NCBI GenBank assembly: GCA_017562135.1
Contig: QEYB01000179.1
Span: forward strand, 1-64,000
Direction of reading: 5' to 3'
Length of the DNA: 64,000 bases
DNA from: Dipylidium caninum
Lineage: Eukaryota > Platyhelminthes > Cestoda > Cyclophyllidea > Dipylidiidae
How positions within the stretch are numbered: position 1 is the stretch's first letter; every line of letters begins with the position of its first letter. Both the position numbers and the translations under genes were made by a program. Positions 60,751-64,000 of the stretch are shown here, in pieces. A model generated the notes under the pieces. The model was not told the origin of the DNA, did not search any database, and saw only the letters and a list, made by a program, of their open reading frames with translations.

Positions 60751-61122
60751 CTACTTCGAGCCGGTGTACTTGGTCACAGCCTTGGTGCCCTCTCACACCG
60801 CATGCTCGGCCAACTCACCCGGCAACTGGAGAGGGACAGCCGTCTGGATCTCTCTGCTTGTGATAGTCGATTTCTTCTTATAGTGAGCCAGATGCCTCGA
60901 CTCAGCATCGGTGATGTGCTCAAAGATGTCGTTCAGGAAAGAGTTCATAATCGACATGGCCTTCGAGGAGATGTCCCTATTGGGGTGCACCTGACGTAAC
61001 ACCTTGTATATGTAGATAGCGTAACTCTTCTTCCTCATCCTCTTCTTTGACTTGTCCGTCTTCGGCACCTTCACATTTGACGCTTTCTTGGCAACTTTGC
61101 CTGACACCGCTTTGGGAGCCAT
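60751..61122 (-). pseudogene. H2B: Histone H2B with a premature stop
   Basis: H2B pairs with H2A in the nucleosome core. From ATG at 61,122 the frame reads [15 protein letters not shown], a lysine-rich tail, [41 protein letters not shown] and [14 protein letters not shown] then falls at 60,793-60,795, where the family has serine (AVSEGTK). Beyond it the same frame gives EGTKAVTKYTGSK and TAG at 60,751. The full length of 123 residues is normal. Other oddities are one extra residue before LAHY (ESRHLAHY), loss of a residue in the basic patch, and changed core residues (for example VPLQLPG for VRLLLPG). It is intronless, as expected. The truncated product would lack the C-terminal helix end, so it is probably a pseudogene unless the TGA is a sequence error. 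No other histone gene is nearby. Confidence 0.93.
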
Positions 61123-61317
61123 GTCGCATTCCTATTCGCAGTCGTGTTCGTCGTAACAGCGAGAGCGCGATAGGGCACAGTGCCGCTCAACCCACTACCC
61201 ACAGACAAAATGTGCCACCCTCTTCCTCCTCTGTCTCCTTTATTCGGTGTGCATTCATCCTCCTACACATGGAAAGAAGGAGTAAACTGAAACCCATTTA
61301 GCCTTACTTCCTGTCGA

Positions 61318-63600
61318 CTTAGTCGCTTAACACAGATATCAACGGGACAATTGAAATAATTATTAAGAAGAAAAGGCCAATGCGGTGTTAAGTGAGAGAG
61401 AAGGGGTAGAGCCTTCTGTTTGATGGAAATCGGGATACTCGAGGGGAGGTCGCGTGGCTAATTGGACGCTGATGCCAATCAGGCAGTCCACAAACGTGGC
61501 ATTTACCCTGTCCTTTTCCCCATCCAAAGTGCGCTCGCCTCGATCTTTCAAATGTCTTTATTAAATCAGGAAGAATAATGTACACAAACAATGTCATGCA
61601 TTGGACGTTTATTATGCTGATGAGGAAGTAGTCAATCAACTAATTGTTCAACTGCCACTCTATCATACTTATCTTCGTTTCTCGTCTGTCAACTAGGTGA
61701 GCAACAATTTTTCATGTTCTTTATCCTTCTCCTCAGGTGTCAACTTTTCGTCGTGGGTCACTCTCCTCAGCCATTCCAACCACTCATAATTCTCCTCCGC
61801 CTCTTCTGATTTTACTTTAGTTCCTTCCTAGAGCACTTCCTCAGTGAAGGAATATTCCTCGTCTCCAACTGGTCTAACACTTCCCTCCATGCGTCTGCGC
61901 TTGGGTGGACTGCATCCCCAGTTGTGACTGACCTTTGGAGGTGATGTGATCCTGTCAACTTCTTTTCCCGTGCAAACTGTCCTCCTGGCAAATCCCCCAC
62001 TTCACCTCCTTTCGAACGCCTTCCTGGCTACCATAGTCGATGAGACGCTGGCTCTGTAAGTGATTGTGTGCGCCACTGGTGGCACACCAGTTCTTATCTT
62101 CGCGATGGAAACCCCATCCGCTTTAAGGCATTCCGATTCAGTGGGCATACTTCTCATAATGCTATATTCCGATATGTCACGACCATTTTCATATTCCATA
62201 CATTGTGTGCCAACGCAATTGCTGCTGCTTCCACAGCTCTTCACATCTGGGATTTGCGTGGCTCTACATACAGTGCTTCTGCCCGCCTGAACGGACCCTT
62301 CAGACGCGAAATTATCCTGTGGCCAGACGGTCACAATTCGTAGTCTGGAAATGCTCACAGAGTTTTTAGGAGTGATATAGGAGCCTTCTGTTTTTCGAAA
62401 GTGTTCTACTGCTTGCACAGTAGTTTCCTGGGTGGCAATAACGCAAGGTGCAATTCCGGTGATTTTTACTTCCGTTGTGTCAAGCACTTTTCTCCTCAGC
62501 CGGTCATGGGCACTAAGGGGGTTATCGAAATCGGCGATTGATGACTTCCTCCTTCGCAGGAGACGCTTCCACTTCTGCCATAGTGACGTGACAGCTTCGC
62601 ATCGCTCATGAGATTTCGACTTTCTTCTGGACGAACGTGCATTGCCCATCGTCGGAAGATTAGTTTTCAAAACGCCGATCAATAATTCCTTGGTCAAACG
62701 CTTCAATTATTTACGAATATCGATTTTCCACCTGTCATTTCTTCGCCAACTGTCTGAAACACTGCACAAATGAAGTGTTGGGGTAAAATGTTATTTCATG
62801 GGAAAACTGTAGCTTTACCCATGTCCTGCATGGATGACCGTTTCGCATACGTTATTGCCAGCGTCAAGAGAGCCTTTTAGTGAGGGTATTTGCAGTCAAG
62901 TCATAATTTTCTCCTTTTCCCCACTACTCTTCCCACGATCTTCCAACCAGCAAAACTGACTCATTTGTGTTATCCTTGCATGCAATAGATTGGCGGCGAA
63001 GAAATTTTCCCTCCCACTCAAAAGTGTGCATTTTCTGCTCTTTGGACATCACCTGAGGAACATTTAGCAAGGTGGAATAGACATGAATGCTACAAATAGT
63101 GACACGAGAAATAAGTTGATAGACTCATTTGCGGCCGTGAATATAGTCCTTCCGGTGGAGTCCGCTCTAGGCTATAATGTTCAACTTCAGGCTTTCTGTG
63201 AAACATTGCTGACTTCCACTTTCCTGCTCCAGCCCAACAGGCAAGCATAGCCACGAGTCACAAGTTATATTTATACTCTTCGGGGACAGTGTTTTTTTAC
63301 TTTGTGAGTGCTCAATTGTCTATTCTCGATACTTGGTATTTGTCAAAAATGTTTTTTCCCATAAATCCTCACCACCTCTGTAAGTGACAGTTAATAATGC
63401 TTAGGACTGTGGCGCAGAGTTCGTTGGAAGGGACAATAAATAGTTTACTGAGTGGACTTGTAATTCTTGTCGTCGAAACTCATTAGTTAGAGAGTTGTCA
63501 AATCATAGCGGGCAAGTGAGAGACAACTAAGTCAGTTTGTGTTGGTAAAGCATGGCTCCAGACCTTTGACTATTCTTCCGGAACAATTAATTTGGTCCAC
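61318..63600 (+). repeat. Third copy of the 15.8-18.2 kb sequence
   Basis: It follows 15,795-17,645 and then runs without a break into sequence matching the outer part of the palindrome arm (62,980-63,600 with 17,645-18,200). This shows that the forward block and arm X' were neighbours in the ancestral arrangement. The DNA between the H2B gene and 61,318 is not part of the repeat. Confidence 0.8.
61812..62706 (-). pseudogene. Longest ORF of the window, basic unknown protein (234 codons plus a shifted tail)
   Basis: The frame 62,706-62,005 is open for 234 codons. It starts MKRLTKELLIGVLK, then has a basic patch with LWQKWKRLLRRRKSS, a segment with DFDNPLSAHDRLRRKVLD, a cysteine-containing stretch DVKSCGSSSNCVGTQC, and ends VARKAFERR. 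One frame change later, 62,000-61,812 continues a reading (VGDLPGGQ...) that is joined in frame with other parts in the copies at 16.5 and 42.1 kb. The ancestral protein was therefore probably longer than 300 residues. The copies at 16.5-17.3 kb and 42.1-42.9 kb are broken at different points. No family is recognised and there is no membrane segment. It could be one coding exon or a repeat-borne ORF. Confidence 0.4.
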
Positions 63601-64000
63601 AAAGGAGGAAGCAAAATTGCTTCCTAAGTTTTACGTGACATCTTTTCAACCAACGGTGCTGAGGACCTGCTACCAGCAAGCCTTAGTCTTTCGCATGCCG
63701 CCCCGTCAGCATTATAGAATAAGCAATGGATGTGGGAACTTATCCTCTTCACTCCGCTTCCCGCCTTCTTTCTTCCGCTCATCTCATTCACAAGTCAGGG
63801 AAACATCTTCATCACTCGCGAAGGTCACGCCGAGCGTCGAGCTCGCCTGAGGTATTGGAGTCGACAAGGGGTAAAGAATTGCCTTAGACCATGAAGAAGT
63901 AGATTTGAGTTATGAATAGGCGATTACAACACACTGGGCATCGTCTTTACTTCAATGATACAGGAGAAGAAACCCTACCCATTTCTCGCCCCGCCACCCT
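63601..64000. other. Window end, unrecognised open stretch
   Basis: A plus-strand frame is open from 63,539 to 63,850 (103 codons), starting inside the repeat and running through STKEEAKLLPKFYVTSFQPT to a serine-rich end. The serine-rich, polar composition is plausible for an exon, but no domain or splice chain is visible. Confidence 0.25.

Noticed and set aside
27856..60795. Alternative genetic code, with TGA or TAA read as amino acids
   Set aside because: In-frame stops occur only in readings that show other damage or lie in repeats. The intact transporter exons contain no internal stops and end in TAA, so the standard code fits.
1..64000. Bacterial or viral origin
   Set aside because: Intron-split genes with GT..AG ends, a histone gene with its stem-loop and no operon structure all point to an animal genome.

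Overview
This window is eukaryotic and most likely from a flatworm, probably a tapeworm. The histone H2B near 61 kb begins with the flatworm-style N-terminus MAPKAVSGK. The best gene (48.9-51.3 kb) is split by small introns, several of 39-84 nt, with GT..AG ends and consistent phases. There are no bacterial operons, Shine-Dalgarno sites or long continuous genes. No rRNA, tRNA or CRISPR array was recognised, and no reverse transcriptase, transposase or integrase.

About two thirds of the window is a mosaic of diverged segmental repeats. Reading left to right: 5-11,090 is a decayed inverted copy of about 26,980-39,590. 11,735-17,645 is a forward block, matched by 36,600-37,905 (inverted), 38,930-43,240 (forward) and 61,318-62,980 (forward). 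17,645-20,164 and 22,760-25,283 are the arms of a nearly identical 2.5 kb palindrome. 21,085-22,760 and 25,283-27,085 are a second, much older inverted pair interleaved with it. 57,240-58,720 is a further copy of the sequence around 22.3-23.5 kb, and 61,318-63,600 is a further copy of 15.8-18.2 kb. The shared joins suggest an ancestral order of forward block, X', Y', then the 27-39 kb block, later broken by inverted duplications.

The repeated blocks carry broken protein genes. These include an Obg-type GTPase resembling GTPBP10 (minus strand, 30-31.9 kb, decayed copy at 7.1-8.8 kb) and an SLC10-type sodium/bile acid cotransporter (minus, 34-35.8 kb, decayed copy at 3.4-5.1 kb). They also include a coiled-coil ORF with two nonsense codons (32.9-33.4 kb) and several unrecognised ORF families whose copies are broken at different places.

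The stretch from 43.2 to 57.2 kb and the histone flank look single-copy. They hold a 9-exon major facilitator transporter (minus, 48,889-51,318) that is complete except for one missing base in exon 1. Two phase-consistent but unrecognised multi-exon gene ends lie on the plus strand (52.4-53.2 and 54.9-55.6 kb). A few weaker exon candidates are also present.

The histone H2B copy keeps a perfect histone 3' stem-loop but has an in-frame TGA near its C-terminus. I see no convincing new biological system. The most interesting signals are the palindrome whose arms are far more similar than the neighbouring inverted pair, the strand-biased loss of G in the left inverted copy, and the repeated unrecognised ORF families. 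Repeat boundaries come from reading by eye and are good to tens of bases.
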